Source: Mycobacterium simulans
GTDB lineage: Bacteria > Actinomycetota > Actinomycetes > Mycobacteriales > Mycobacteriaceae
Direction: 5' to 3'
NCBI RefSeq assembly: GCF_900232995.1
Contig: NZ_OCVX01000006.1
Location: 36,373-84,982 of the forward strand
Length of the DNA stretch: 48,610 nucleotides
Under the pieces are notes generated by a model that made no database searches, was not told the origin of the DNA, and worked only from the letters and a program-made list of their open reading frames with translations. Positions 36,301 to 44,415 of this stretch are shown in pieces; within the stretch, counting starts at the first letter, position 1, and the number at the start of each line of letters is the position of its first letter. The position numbers and the translations under genes are program-made.

Positions 36301-39300
36301 TCGATGCCCAAATCAGCCTCCAGCGCCATCGACAGATCCAAAATCTCCACCGGATAACCCGTCTTATCGGCAACGACCTGCAACATGTCAGCCACCAAAT
36401 CCGCACCGAACCCGGCGCCCGCCGGGGCCTCAACCGCCGGCGCAACCAGCGCCGGCTCGGGCACAGCCACCACCGGCTGCGGGGTCGGCGCCACCGTCAC
36501 CCCGTTGTGGTGGCCGATGCCATTGGCGGTATGTGCCGCCGAACGTGAATTCCGCTCTGACGCTGGTGATGTCGGTGCTGTCGTGCCCGGCGCTGTGGCG
36601 GTGACCGCGGCGCTTGGTGGAGTCGTCGGCTGCTCGTCGATCTGGGGCTTGCCGTAGTTGGCGCCATTGATCTTCAGCACCAATTTGGGCTTTTGCCGGG
36701 CCCGAGGATCATCGATCGTCCGGTAGTCAGCACACAGGCCACTAAAATTCATTGGCACTCCGGCTGCCACCAACTGAGCAAGCCCAAGCCAGAGTGCGCG
36801 AATGCCGTTGGTGCGCTTGCGGTCAAGCGCGATGGCATTGTGCGGCAGGCCCTCTAGGCACTTGCCCACCAGATTGGTCAATACACCGTCAGGGCCGACT
36901 TCCACGAAGGTTCGTGCGCCCGCGGTCCACATTGACCGCACCTGGTCGACGAACCGGACCGGCTGCGCTATCTGCCCGGCAAGCGTGGCACGCATTTCGT
37001 CGGGGTCACCGTCATAGGGCTTCGCGGTCGCATTCGCGTACACAGGTACCGCCGGGGTGTCGAATGGAATGTCGGCCAGGTAAGCCCCGAACGGCTCCGC
37101 GGAGGCAGCGACGATCTCCGAATGGAACGCGGTGGCCACCTTCAATTGCGCCGATTTGATACCGACCGCAGACAGCCGTTCGGTAGCTTCGGCAACCGCG
37201 CTAGCGGCGCCCGACACGATGACTTGTGTTGGGCTGTTGTGGTTGGCGACCGTGACCGGGAGTCCCCACTGTTGGAGCAGTTCCTGCACTATCTCGCGGG
37301 GCGCCGTGACCGCACACATCGTCCCTTGGCTGGTGCGGGCCGCTTCGGCCATGAGGGCACCTCGTTTACGGGCTATCCGAAGTGCTGCTTCGTCGTCGAA
37401 TACCCCGGCAGCGCACAGTGCCACGACTTCCCCGAAGCTGTGCCCGCCCACCGCAATAGGTTGGATGTCAAGGGCGCGAAGGATCTGAAGCAGGCTCAGG
37501 CTGTGTGCGCCAAGGGCAGGTTGTGCCCATTCGGTTCTGGTAAGCGTGGCGCCTTGTTCTGCTCGGGCTTCCTCGCTGAAAGCTGGCTTTGGCCAAACGA
37601 TCTTGTGCAGGTCGCAGTCAGTGCCCAGAAGGGAGGCGCGGGCGGCCTCCCAGGGAGAAAGTGCCGGCTCGAACAACTGCGGGATGTCGGCGCCCATACC
37701 CACGTACTGGCTGCCCTGGCCGGGGAATAACAAAGCGACCGGTCCGGCTTGCCGCGAGGAATAGAAGTAGCCCTGCGGTGAGGCGAACTCTTCCGCATTG
37801 TTTCCCTCGGCGAGCCTGCCGGCAGCTTCATCGAGCATGGAACGCAGACTTGCCAAATCATCAGCCACAAGAGCCAAGCGGTGTTGCTGGGCGGCGTCAT
37901 AGCGGCTCTGCGTCTCCTGGGCGATATAGCGCAGCATGTCCTTGTCGTCTTCGAGCGAGGCAGACAAGCGTGCCGCTTCGGTGGCCAGTGCCACTGCGGT
38001 TGACGCACCGAGCACGACCAGTTCGGACTTCCAGGATCGATGGCGCTTGGCTCGGACACCGCTGCCGGTGTATTCCTCCAGCGTCACATGAAAATTGGTT
38101 CCGCCGAATCCGAACGAACTGACCGACGCGCGACGCGGAACGCCCTCTTCGGCGATCCACGGCTGTTGGTGCGTGGATAGATAAAACGGCGACTTCTCGA
38201 TCTCAAGAGCAGGGTTGGGCTGACTAACTTTGATCGTCGGCGGCAGAGTCTTGTGGTGCAGCGCCATCACCGCCTTGAACAGTCCGCAAGCGCCCGACGC
38301 AGCTTTTGTATGACCCACTTGTGATTTCACCGAACCGAGCGCGCACCATTGGCGATCTTCACGTCCGGAGGCGTCGAAAACTTCTCGAAGTGCCGAAAAC
38401 TCAGCAGCGTCACCGGCTTTGGTTCCAGTCCCATGCGCCTCGAGCAGCTCGACTGTTTCCGGGCCATAACCGGCCGCGTCGTAAGCGCGGCGCAACGCTT
38501 TTGCCTGTCCCTGCGGGCTGGGCGCATAAACGCTTTTCGCTCGACCGTCCGACGATGAGCCCATGCCGCGAATCACGGCGTATATGGGGTCACCGTCGCG
38601 CTCCGCGTCCTCTAGACGCTTCAGCGCCATCATGGCAAGCCCCTCGCCAAGCATCGTCCCGTCCGCGTTGTCGGAGAACGGCCGGCAGTCGCCTGACGGA
38701 GATAGCGCCGTGACCTTGGCAAAGCACATGAACATGAGGATGTCGTTGAGGGCGTCTACCCCACCGGTAATGACCATCTCCGAGTCACCGAGATACAGCT
38801 CGTTGAGCGCGATTTCGATAGCCGCGAGGGAACTTGCGCACGCGGCGTCGACGACGCAATTCGTTCCGCCGAGATCGAATCGGTTGGCGATGCGTCCGGC
38901 AACGACATTGCCTAGCATTCCTGGGAAAGTGTTCTCCTGCCATGGCGTGTACGCGGCAGCGATGCGCTGCTTGAACGACTCCAGCTGGCCGCCTGCCAGC
39001 CCGGCGCCGCGAAGTGCCCTATCCCATACGGGAGCCTGTAGGCGACCCGCCATGTGGGCGAGCATCTCGGTGGCACTGCCGGCGCCCAGCACCACTGAGA
39101 TACGTTCACGATCAACATGGGCGAAGTCCCCTCCAGCAACGTCTTCCAAGACCTGCTTGGCAACCGCCAACGCGAGCAGTTGCGCGGTGTCGGTGGCTGG
39201 AACAACGTTGGGAGGGATGCCGAATTCGGTTGGGGAGAAGTCGATGTAAGGTAGGAAACCACCACGCCGGGCATACATCTTGTCTGGCGTGCTTAACCCC

Positions 39301-39455
39301 GGGTCATAGTAATCGCTGAGACGCCAATGCGATTCCGGTATGTCCGAGAGGAGATCCGCGCCGTCAACGATGTTGCGCCAGAAGTACTCGGCGTCAGGCG
39401 AATTGGGGAACAGGGCGCTGACGCCGACAACGGCGATGGGGGGACGTTTAGTCAT
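33381..39455 (-). CDS. PfaA-type PUFA synthase subunit: KS-MAT-ACP-ACP-KR-DH
   Basis: The 2024-residue megasynthase has a KS (1-460; DAACASSLAA with C206, EAHGTGT, KSQVGHTKAASG), a malonyl-CoA:ACP transacylase (about 585-890; FPGQGSQYVGMG, GHSFGE with S673), two ACPs with the PUFA-synthase hallmark LGIDSIKRVEIL (phosphopantetheine serines S1053 and S1178, exactly 125 residues apart), a KR (about 1460-1720; SGGARGVTAAS, SSVSARAGNIGQSDYAMAN) and a PKS-type DH-like domain (about 1755-2005; LQDHRVQHQVVLP, DPAALDGCLQ). It would load malonyl units, condense, reduce ketones and carry the growing chain. Needs a 4'-phosphopantetheinyl transferase, not found here. The order KS-MAT-ACPs-KR-DH matches Pfa2/PfaA. 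The stop overlaps the next ATG by 4 bases; 122 bases separate it from the PfaD-type gene upstream. Confidence 0.92.
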   Translation of the reverse strand: MTKRPPIAVVGVSALFPNSPDAEYFWRNIVDGADLLSDIPESHWRLSDYYDPGLSTPDKMYARRGGFLPYIDFSPTEFGIPPNVVPATDTAQLLALAVAKQVLEDVAGGDFAHVDRERISVVLGAGSATEMLAHMAGRLQAPVWDRALRGAGLAGGQLESFKQRIAAAYTPWQENTFPGMLGNVVAGRIANRFDLGGTNCVVDAACASSLAAIEIALNELYLGDSEMVITGGVDALNDILMFMCFAKVTALSPSGDCRPFSDNADGTMLGEGLAMMALKRLEDAERDGDPIYAVIRGMGSSSDGRAKSVYAPSPQGQAKALRRAYDAAGYGPETVELLEAHGTGTKAGDAAEFSALREVFDASGREDRQWCALGSVKSQVGHTKAASGACGLFKAVMALHHKTLPPTIKVSQPNPALEIEKSPFYLSTHQQPWIAEEGVPRRASVSSFGFGGTNFHVTLEEYTGSGVRAKRHRSWKSELVVLGASTAVALATEAARLSASLEDDKDMLRYIAQETQSRYDAAQQHRLALVADDLASLRSMLDEAAGRLAEGNNAEEFASPQGYFYSSRQAGPVALLFPGQGSQYVGMGADIPQLFEPALSPWEAARASLLGTDCDLHKIVWPKPAFSEEARAEQGATLTRTEWAQPALGAHSLSLLQILRALDIQPIAVGGHSFGEVVALCAAGVFDDEAALRIARKRGALMAEAARTSQGTMCAVTAPREIVQELLQQWGLPVTVANHNSPTQVIVSGAASAVAEATERLSAVGIKSAQLKVATAFHSEIVAASAEPFGAYLADIPFDTPAVPVYANATAKPYDGDPDEMRATLAGQIAQPVRFVDQVRSMWTAGARTFVEVGPDGVLTNLVGKCLEGLPHNAIALDRKRTNGIRALWLGLAQLVAAGVPMNFSGLCADYRTIDDPRARQKPKLVLKINGANYGKPQIDEQPTTPPSAAVTATAPGTTAPTSPASERNSRSAAHTANGIGHHNGVTVAPTPQPVVAVPEPALVAPAVEAPAGAGFGADLVADMLQVVADKTGYPVEILDLSMALEADLGIDSIKRVEILSAVQQRVPSLPEVEASALAELSTLQEIVDYLPSVQAPPAHTANGNGQHTGVSVAPTPRPVAVMPEPVLVAPVVEAPAGAGFGADLVADMLQVVADKTGYPVEILDLSMALEADLGIDSIKRVEILSAVQQRVPSLPEVEASALAELSTLQEIVDYLTSVQAPPAVHTANGNGQHTGVSAAVPSTERGDGLPFESTGAPMARYAVRAIAAPVRGMGVPGLHEATRVEIVGRETAVADALQAILRSHGISAVVVDQPSEDSACVLHLGGLGSVRGRAEALAVNHRVFADALRVAPRMELGGGVFVTVQDTGGTFGLLTDAGPRAWAGGVAALAKTVALEWPNTYAKAIDIDTTDRLPQQVAEGIATEILAGGPELEVGLGSIHGRVTVATEESGVTGRVARLDHRDVVLVSGGARGVTAASVIALAKQTQASFVLVGRSGLGDEPPAAHGQTTDVALKRALLADAQRRGIKPTPRQLEQQVRRLQADREIRATIAAIEAAGSRVVYQAIDVRDSSELGALLDRVRTDFGPITALVHGAGVLADARLSRKTCDQFDQVFGTKVAGLSALLDATASDALKMILLFSSVSARAGNIGQSDYAMANEVLNQVALAERIRRGPSCLVRSLGWGPWGAGMVTPALQAVFESRGITPISLDDGACAFVSEALDSQTQDVQVLLGGGVIAGGLPHPLPDTGRLARVAADAEQQPYLQDHRVQHQVVLPVVQVAEWFVRAAEGCRPGQRVTRLLDLRVLRGVQFPDFDNAGEAFVVRCVPVEHAPQRLELSLLDAAGMVRYCATAEVGSGDLDTPVLATAQVDPERLVQQPCYGDGALFHGPAFQVIERLTGCEPSGAIAQIHGLNRAGWPQQRWATDPAALDGCLQLGFLWGLKRTGRRMLPLRIGQITRYRTGPAEGTLYCHLDDGESTSNRIVCDLRLTDDSGALIAECRRVEMYAYGNEHTTDSAIRAVAT
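35751..36506 (-). repeat. near-identical tandem DNA repeat encoding the two ACP domains
   Basis: Two units of about 375-378 bases (about 35751-36128 and 36129-36506) differ at only a few scattered positions, including one extra codon. They cover ACP plus linker (GNGQHTGVSVAPTP region). The conservation at DNA level points to recent duplication or ongoing gene conversion. Confidence 0.85.
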
Positions 39456-39577
39456 GTTCTACAAGCACTTTCGTTATTTGTGACGAGGTAGAAATTGATC
39501 GGGCTCGGCATGGTTCGGCATTGTTAAGACACGGCGTCGATGCCGTCCTCGTGGTGTGCGATGGCTCGATGACCATC

Positions 39578-41215
39578 TCAACTGCTTTCGTCGACTGCCA
39601 GTCGTCGAGGTCTAAAGTGAAATGCTTCAGTGGGTACCGGAACACCGCATACCCGCGCCTGCTGAGCGCGTGTGGTTTGTGCGGCACCCTCAAGCAGATT
39701 GAGCGCAACTTGAACGACCTCACGCTGCTCGGGCGGCTCCAGGAAGCTGTCGCGGACCCAGCTATTGAAGGCGCCCATGGCCGGCCCACACCAGATTTGG
39801 TAGTCGAGCGTACGGTCGGCGACGCCGTCTATAGCCCACCGGCTTGACTTACCCAGATACCAGCGAAACATCAGCGCCATCTGGTACTTCGGATCTCTCG
39901 CGGCCAACTGCAACACCGCTGGATCACGGCCGAGCCAGAACCGCTCTGTGTCCGACCAGACTTCCTCGACACTCTGGCCGAAAATCTTCTCAAGATCTTC
40001 TCGCTGCTTGCCGACGATCGCATCGACGCCCGGCTTGGTGACGTACAGCTCATAGAGCTTCTTGGCGCGTGGACCGAACATCGAGCCACGCTTGAGTACC
40101 TGAAGGTCAACGCCTAGCTCGAACATGTCGGCCGCGGGCGCCATCATGACATCCGCAATTCCAACGTTGGCGAGCAGCTTGCGTCCCTGCCTAGACAAGC
40201 CGGACTCTACGCAGGCTTGATTTACCGAGCCTGTCATTACATAGGCGGCACCCATGGCGAACGCACCAGCAACTGACACAGGCGTGCCCAACCCGCCCGC
40301 TGCGCCTACCCTGACTGGGCGTTGAAAGCCATGTTGACTCGCAAGTTCATCACGCAACATGACAATCTCAGGGAACAGCGCCGATAGCGGTCGGTTGTCG
40401 GTGTGGCCTCCGCTGTCCGCCTCGACGGTAATGTCTTCCGCCACTGCGACATACCGACCGAGGTCGGCTTCCCGGGCTGTGAGCTTGCCCGACTCCACCA
40501 GCATCGAGACGATCGCCGGGGGCGCCGGTGCGATGAATTGGCGAGCGACCTCAGGACGGGAAACCTTGGCGAAGACGCTGTTCTTACGCACAATATTGCC
40601 CGCTGGATCGGTCGACAGACCGCTAAGGGAATAGTGCACCACCGAAGGGGTGATCCTCATGAAGGCCGAGGCTTCGACCTTACGGACACCTCTGGCTATA
40701 AACAGTTCGGCCACGCGGCTTTCCAGCGATGCCTCGTTGGGGGAGTGAATCAGATTGGCGCCCCACACACCCGTGGTCCCCGAAAGTCCCTCCTCGATCT
40801 TTGCCAATGCCCGCTCCACATTCGGGTAGGACAAACCACCCGCGCCGAAGAACCCCAGCATTCCGGCTTTCGCCATCGCCACAACCAAGCTCGCAGTGGC
40901 GATACCGTTAGCCATCGATCCCGCGAGGTATGGGAAGCGGACACCATGGGACTCGCAGAATGCTCGATCCCCCAGCCACTCCGGATATATCGGCGGCAAG
41001 GTGCCGACCAGGGTAGTTCGCCCGGACCCGCCGGATGCACCGTCGCCCATGGCCATACCCAGGTGCCCAGTCTGCTCATCGCGCAAGACTCGGACAGGTT
41101 GGCGAACATGCTCAACGATGCGCGCCAGGTCTGCCGGGGCAAAAGCGGCACCACCCGCGGGATGCCGATCGGTGTCGGGTGGATAGGTCGAGGTAGCGAC
41201 GTCCGTCACGCTCAC
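39578..41215 (-). CDS. PfaD-type enoyl reductase (FMN, nitronate-monooxygenase fold)
   Basis: The 545-residue flavoenzyme is a trans-acting enoyl reductase of PUFA synthases. Signatures are GSMANGIATASLVVAMAKAG and GFFGAGGLS in the N-terminal barrel, then EADSGGHTDNRP, AAGGLGTP (phosphate-binding, about residues 305-312), and the family-specific MTGSVNQACVESG. The C-terminus (RFWLGRDP, LMFRWYLGKSSRWAI) is the usual PfaD cap. It should reduce selected enoyl-ACP double bonds during each cycle; those not reduced stay as the final olefins. Its GTG/ATG start at 41215 overlaps the stop of the upstream MFS-patatin gene by 4 bases. A 122-base gap before the pfaA-type gene is the only sizeable gap in the operon. 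Confidence 0.93.
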   Translation of the reverse strand: MSVTDVATSTYPPDTDRHPAGGAAFAPADLARIVEHVRQPVRVLRDEQTGHLGMAMGDGASGGSGRTTLVGTLPPIYPEWLGDRAFCESHGVRFPYLAGSMANGIATASLVVAMAKAGMLGFFGAGGLSYPNVERALAKIEEGLSGTTGVWGANLIHSPNEASLESRVAELFIARGVRKVEASAFMRITPSVVHYSLSGLSTDPAGNIVRKNSVFAKVSRPEVARQFIAPAPPAIVSMLVESGKLTAREADLGRYVAVAEDITVEADSGGHTDNRPLSALFPEIVMLRDELASQHGFQRPVRVGAAGGLGTPVSVAGAFAMGAAYVMTGSVNQACVESGLSRQGRKLLANVGIADVMMAPAADMFELGVDLQVLKRGSMFGPRAKKLYELYVTKPGVDAIVGKQREDLEKIFGQSVEEVWSDTERFWLGRDPAVLQLAARDPKYQMALMFRWYLGKSSRWAIDGVADRTLDYQIWCGPAMGAFNSWVRDSFLEPPEQREVVQVALNLLEGAAQTTRAQQARVCGVPVPTEAFHFRPRRLAVDESS

Positions 41216-44200
41216 CGGTACACCAACTCCATGATCTGTGGCAACGCCTCACGGGCCGCGATCCGGCCCGCCTCGCGGGCGCGGTCGATCTGGTGGTACT
41301 CCATGAGTCCGACGCCAGTTGGGTTGGGCTTGATCACAAGGTCGGCCTGTGCCAGTACCCCCGCGGACGCCATTGCGCTGCTGATGGTCATAGTGCGCAG
41401 GAGGGTGTCGGTGATGCCGGGCACCCGCGGTTTGCTGCGGCGGTGGCTGCTGGAGGCCGAGCTGGGGCTTCCGTTGGCGGCCACGTCCACCGCGATCAGC
41501 GGGCCGTCCTTGCCGACCAGTGTGGTGACGGGCACGTTGTCCAGCACCCCGCCGTCGACGTGCAGTGTGCCGTTGTAGGGCATTGGCGCGTACAGGAAGG
41601 GCAGCCGCATCGAGCAGCCGACGACATCGGCGAGTCGCCCTCGGCGGTGCACAACGAGCTGGCGGGCCAGCAAGTCGACACTGACACAGCGGAAGTGCTT
41701 CGGCAGCTCCTCCACCAACCGGTCTCCGAAGATGGTGCCGAGGGAAGCCAGGGTACGCTTCCCACGGATGAGCCCCTTCGTCGGCAGGGTGTAGTCGCCG
41801 TGGCTCGTGCGCACGAAGTGCTCGTAGATTTCCGCGTCCACACCCGCGGCGTCCACACCGTTGGCCGCCAGAGCTGCGATAATCGCCCCCATGCTGGTGC
41901 CGGCGAAGCGGTCGACGGTGACCCCGGCGGCTTCCAGCTCCTCCAACACACCGAGGTGGGCACACGCCCGCGCGGCCCCACCGCCAAGGACCAGTCCGAT
42001 GGAACGCCCCGCGACGCGCGTGGCGAGCACGCGCAGGTCATCGGCGACACGTCCGCATCGGACTACATGCATCGACCGCGGTGTGATCAATTCCTCCCAC
42101 GCGCGCCGGTGCTCCCGGCCGGCGGGTGGTCCGGCCAGCACCAGGTCAGCGCCGGTCGCTCGCACCGGCAGCGGTGCTGAAGGCGGGGCCGGGTCGCCGG
42201 CGACCAGCACCACGCGATCGGCAACGCGCAGGCAGAAGGACCGCCACTGCGCGTCATCGACCGTCGCGTGCAACAGCACCCGGTCGGCGGCCTGCTCGGC
42301 GCGTTCCAACCCGTCACGGTCGACCCGGCCGGGGGCGACCGCGCGTAGCCGAGTCGACAGCGCCCTGCACAACTCGGTGGCCACCATGGCTACCGGTGCG
42401 TGGGCGTCGACACCGATAACCGCGACAACGGCCTCGGGCGATGTCCGCTGGCCGGCCGCGCGCGTCTCATGCTGCCGCTTGGCCAATACCCGCGCGACTG
42501 CCCCGAGCACGCGAGCATCGGCGACCCTCTCGAATTCCGCCTTGGTCAGTCGGGTGAGGGACGAGTCGCGCACGGCCCGAACCGACGCCGAGCGAGGCGC
42601 ATCAATCAGCACCCCGAGCGCACCGACCAGCTCCCCGCGACCCAGCTCGGCGACCACGCCGTCGTCGTCGAGCACCTGCACCCGGCCGTTGCGCACGACG
42701 TAAAGCGAATCCGACACGTCGCCCACGCGGAACAAATACGAACCCGCCTCCAGCTCAACCTGCTCTCCGTCCACCCCGGCAAGCCGCAGAGCCTCCAACA
42801 TGTCGACATCGTGCGCCGCCTTGAGCATCGGGGGAACGGGCGCCGCCGATGCGGGCACCCATGAGGGTCCCGGCGACTGCGCCCCCAGCGGCTCGGCCAG
42901 CCGACTGGGGTCGGGCTCAACCACCCCAGCGGGGGCTTGGCGGTTGCGGCCCAAAAACACCGCCCCGATCGCGACTGCCACAAAGCAGATCACGGCCATC
43001 GTCCATCCACGGCGTAACGCCTCTTCGGCCTCGGCCAGTGCCGGTGTGCCGATCAGGACCACCAGTAACGCGACGCCGATCACGGCGCCGACCTGGCGGA
43101 TGGCGCCTATCACGGCCGAGGCGGTGGCGTAGCTGCCGCCGGCGGCCAGCCCGGCTAGGGCGGCACTGCTGAGCAGCGGGAACGTTGCGCCGACCCCGAT
43201 CCCTGCCAGTATCTGGCCGGGTAGCCATTCACCGAGAAAGTTGGGTTTGGACCCGACACATTCGAGGTACCACAACAAGCTGCCAGCCCAGGTCAGTGCG
43301 CCGACGCCGACGATGACGCGGTAACCGTGCCGGTCGGCGACCCGGCCAAGCAGTCCTGCGACGACGGCGGCGACAAATGCGGCGGGGGCAACGGCCAGCC
43401 CGGTCTCTAGCAGCGTGTAGTGCCACACGTACTTAAGGAACAAGACGTGTGTCAGCAGATAGGCATAGAAACCGGCACTCGCGATGGCGGTGAGCCCGCT
43501 GCCGGCCACGAACGACCGGATACGTAACAGCGTGGGCTCGATCAGCGGCGCCGGGTGGTTTCGCGAGCTCATCACGAATCCGACCATCGCGACCGCCGCG
43601 GCCACCAAGGACCCGATTGCCGGCAGGCTGGCCCAGCCCCAATCCGGGCCCTTGATCAGCCCGAGGGTCAGCAACCCCAGCGCGACGGCCAGCAGTGCCG
43701 CGCCACGCACGTCGGGCACGCGCCGCCCTCCGGAGGCTCGGCTCTCCACCAGCGCTCGCCGCGCCGCCAGCACAGCCACAGCTCCCAGCGGAATGTTCAC
43801 CAAAAACACCCACCGCCAGCCCCACGCCTCAACGAGGGCACCACCGATCGGCGGGCCGAGGCCCGCGGCAATGGCCCCCGCCGCGCCCCACAGGCTCACC
43901 CCATGCGCGCGCCGCTCGGCTGGGAAGGCCTCGACGACGAGTCCGAGCGATGCCGGTACCAGAACCGCTGCGCCGATGCCCTGCAGCACGCGAAAGACGA
44001 CGAGCTCACCGACGCTATCGGCGATCGCGCACAGCGCCGACGCAACCGTGAACAACACCACTCCATAGATGAAGATCCGCTTGCGCCCAAGCAGGTCGGC
44101 GAGCCGGCCCGCGGCCACCAGGAACGCCGCGAAGACGATGTTGTAGGCGTTGAGCACCCACGACAGGTCGGTGATGTCGCTATGGAAGTACCGCTGGATG

Positions 44201-44415
44201 TCGGGAAACGCGACGTTGACGATCGTGGAATCAAGGAAAGCGAGGAAGGCGCCGAAACCAGCCACCAGCAGGACCGCCGCGGAGGAGGGCTGGCGGCGTC
44301 GAGCGGGTGTGTGCGGGCTGCCGGCATGACGACCCCGTCTGCCGGGTATAACGGGCCCGGCGTCGACGACGGGCGCGGGCGCAGGATTCTCAGCGGAGGG
44401 GGCGTCGACGGTCAT
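41212..44415 (-). CDS. MFS transporter - cyclic-nucleotide-binding - patatin-like phospholipase fusion
   Basis: The 1067-residue protein has the layout of M. tuberculosis Rv3239c and Rv3728. After a Pro-rich cytoplasmic start comes a 14-helix DHA2-type MFS domain (about 50-515; LAFLDSTIVNVAFPDIQR, RLADLLGRKRIF). A cNMP-binding fold follows at about 545-650 (LRLAGVDGEQVELEAGSYLF, RGELVGALGVLIDAPRSASV). The patatin domain at about 760-1060 has GGGAARACAHLG oxyanion loop, GTSMG (S841) and DGG (D954), a complete Ser-Asp dyad. It may export or flip lipids and hydrolyse acyl esters in response to a nucleotide signal. ATG 44415 is preferred over 44466 because it overlaps the upstream gene's TGA (ATGA) exactly. 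Placement in the lipid-synthase operon suggests remodelling or release of its product (inference). Confidence 0.9.
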   Translation of the reverse strand: MTVDAPSAENPAPAPVVDAGPVIPGRRGRHAGSPHTPARRRQPSSAAVLLVAGFGAFLAFLDSTIVNVAFPDIQRYFHSDITDLSWVLNAYNIVFAAFLVAAGRLADLLGRKRIFIYGVVLFTVASALCAIADSVGELVVFRVLQGIGAAVLVPASLGLVVEAFPAERRAHGVSLWGAAGAIAAGLGPPIGGALVEAWGWRWVFLVNIPLGAVAVLAARRALVESRASGGRRVPDVRGAALLAVALGLLTLGLIKGPDWGWASLPAIGSLVAAAVAMVGFVMSSRNHPAPLIEPTLLRIRSFVAGSGLTAIASAGFYAYLLTHVLFLKYVWHYTLLETGLAVAPAAFVAAVVAGLLGRVADRHGYRVIVGVGALTWAGSLLWYLECVGSKPNFLGEWLPGQILAGIGVGATFPLLSSAALAGLAAGGSYATASAVIGAIRQVGAVIGVALLVVLIGTPALAEAEEALRRGWTMAVICFVAVAIGAVFLGRNRQAPAGVVEPDPSRLAEPLGAQSPGPSWVPASAAPVPPMLKAAHDVDMLEALRLAGVDGEQVELEAGSYLFRVGDVSDSLYVVRNGRVQVLDDDGVVAELGRGELVGALGVLIDAPRSASVRAVRDSSLTRLTKAEFERVADARVLGAVARVLAKRQHETRAAGQRTSPEAVVAVIGVDAHAPVAMVATELCRALSTRLRAVAPGRVDRDGLERAEQAADRVLLHATVDDAQWRSFCLRVADRVVLVAGDPAPPSAPLPVRATGADLVLAGPPAGREHRRAWEELITPRSMHVVRCGRVADDLRVLATRVAGRSIGLVLGGGAARACAHLGVLEELEAAGVTVDRFAGTSMGAIIAALAANGVDAAGVDAEIYEHFVRTSHGDYTLPTKGLIRGKRTLASLGTIFGDRLVEELPKHFRCVSVDLLARQLVVHRRGRLADVVGCSMRLPFLYAPMPYNGTLHVDGGVLDNVPVTTLVGKDGPLIAVDVAANGSPSSASSSHRRSKPRVPGITDTLLRTMTISSAMASAGVLAQADLVIKPNPTGVGLMEYHQIDRAREAGRIAAREALPQIMELVYR

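Noticed and set aside
35430..36548. Plus-strand 372-codon frame with internal repeats
   Set aside because: It is the antisense of the duplicated ACP domains; the repeats simply mirror the ACP duplication.
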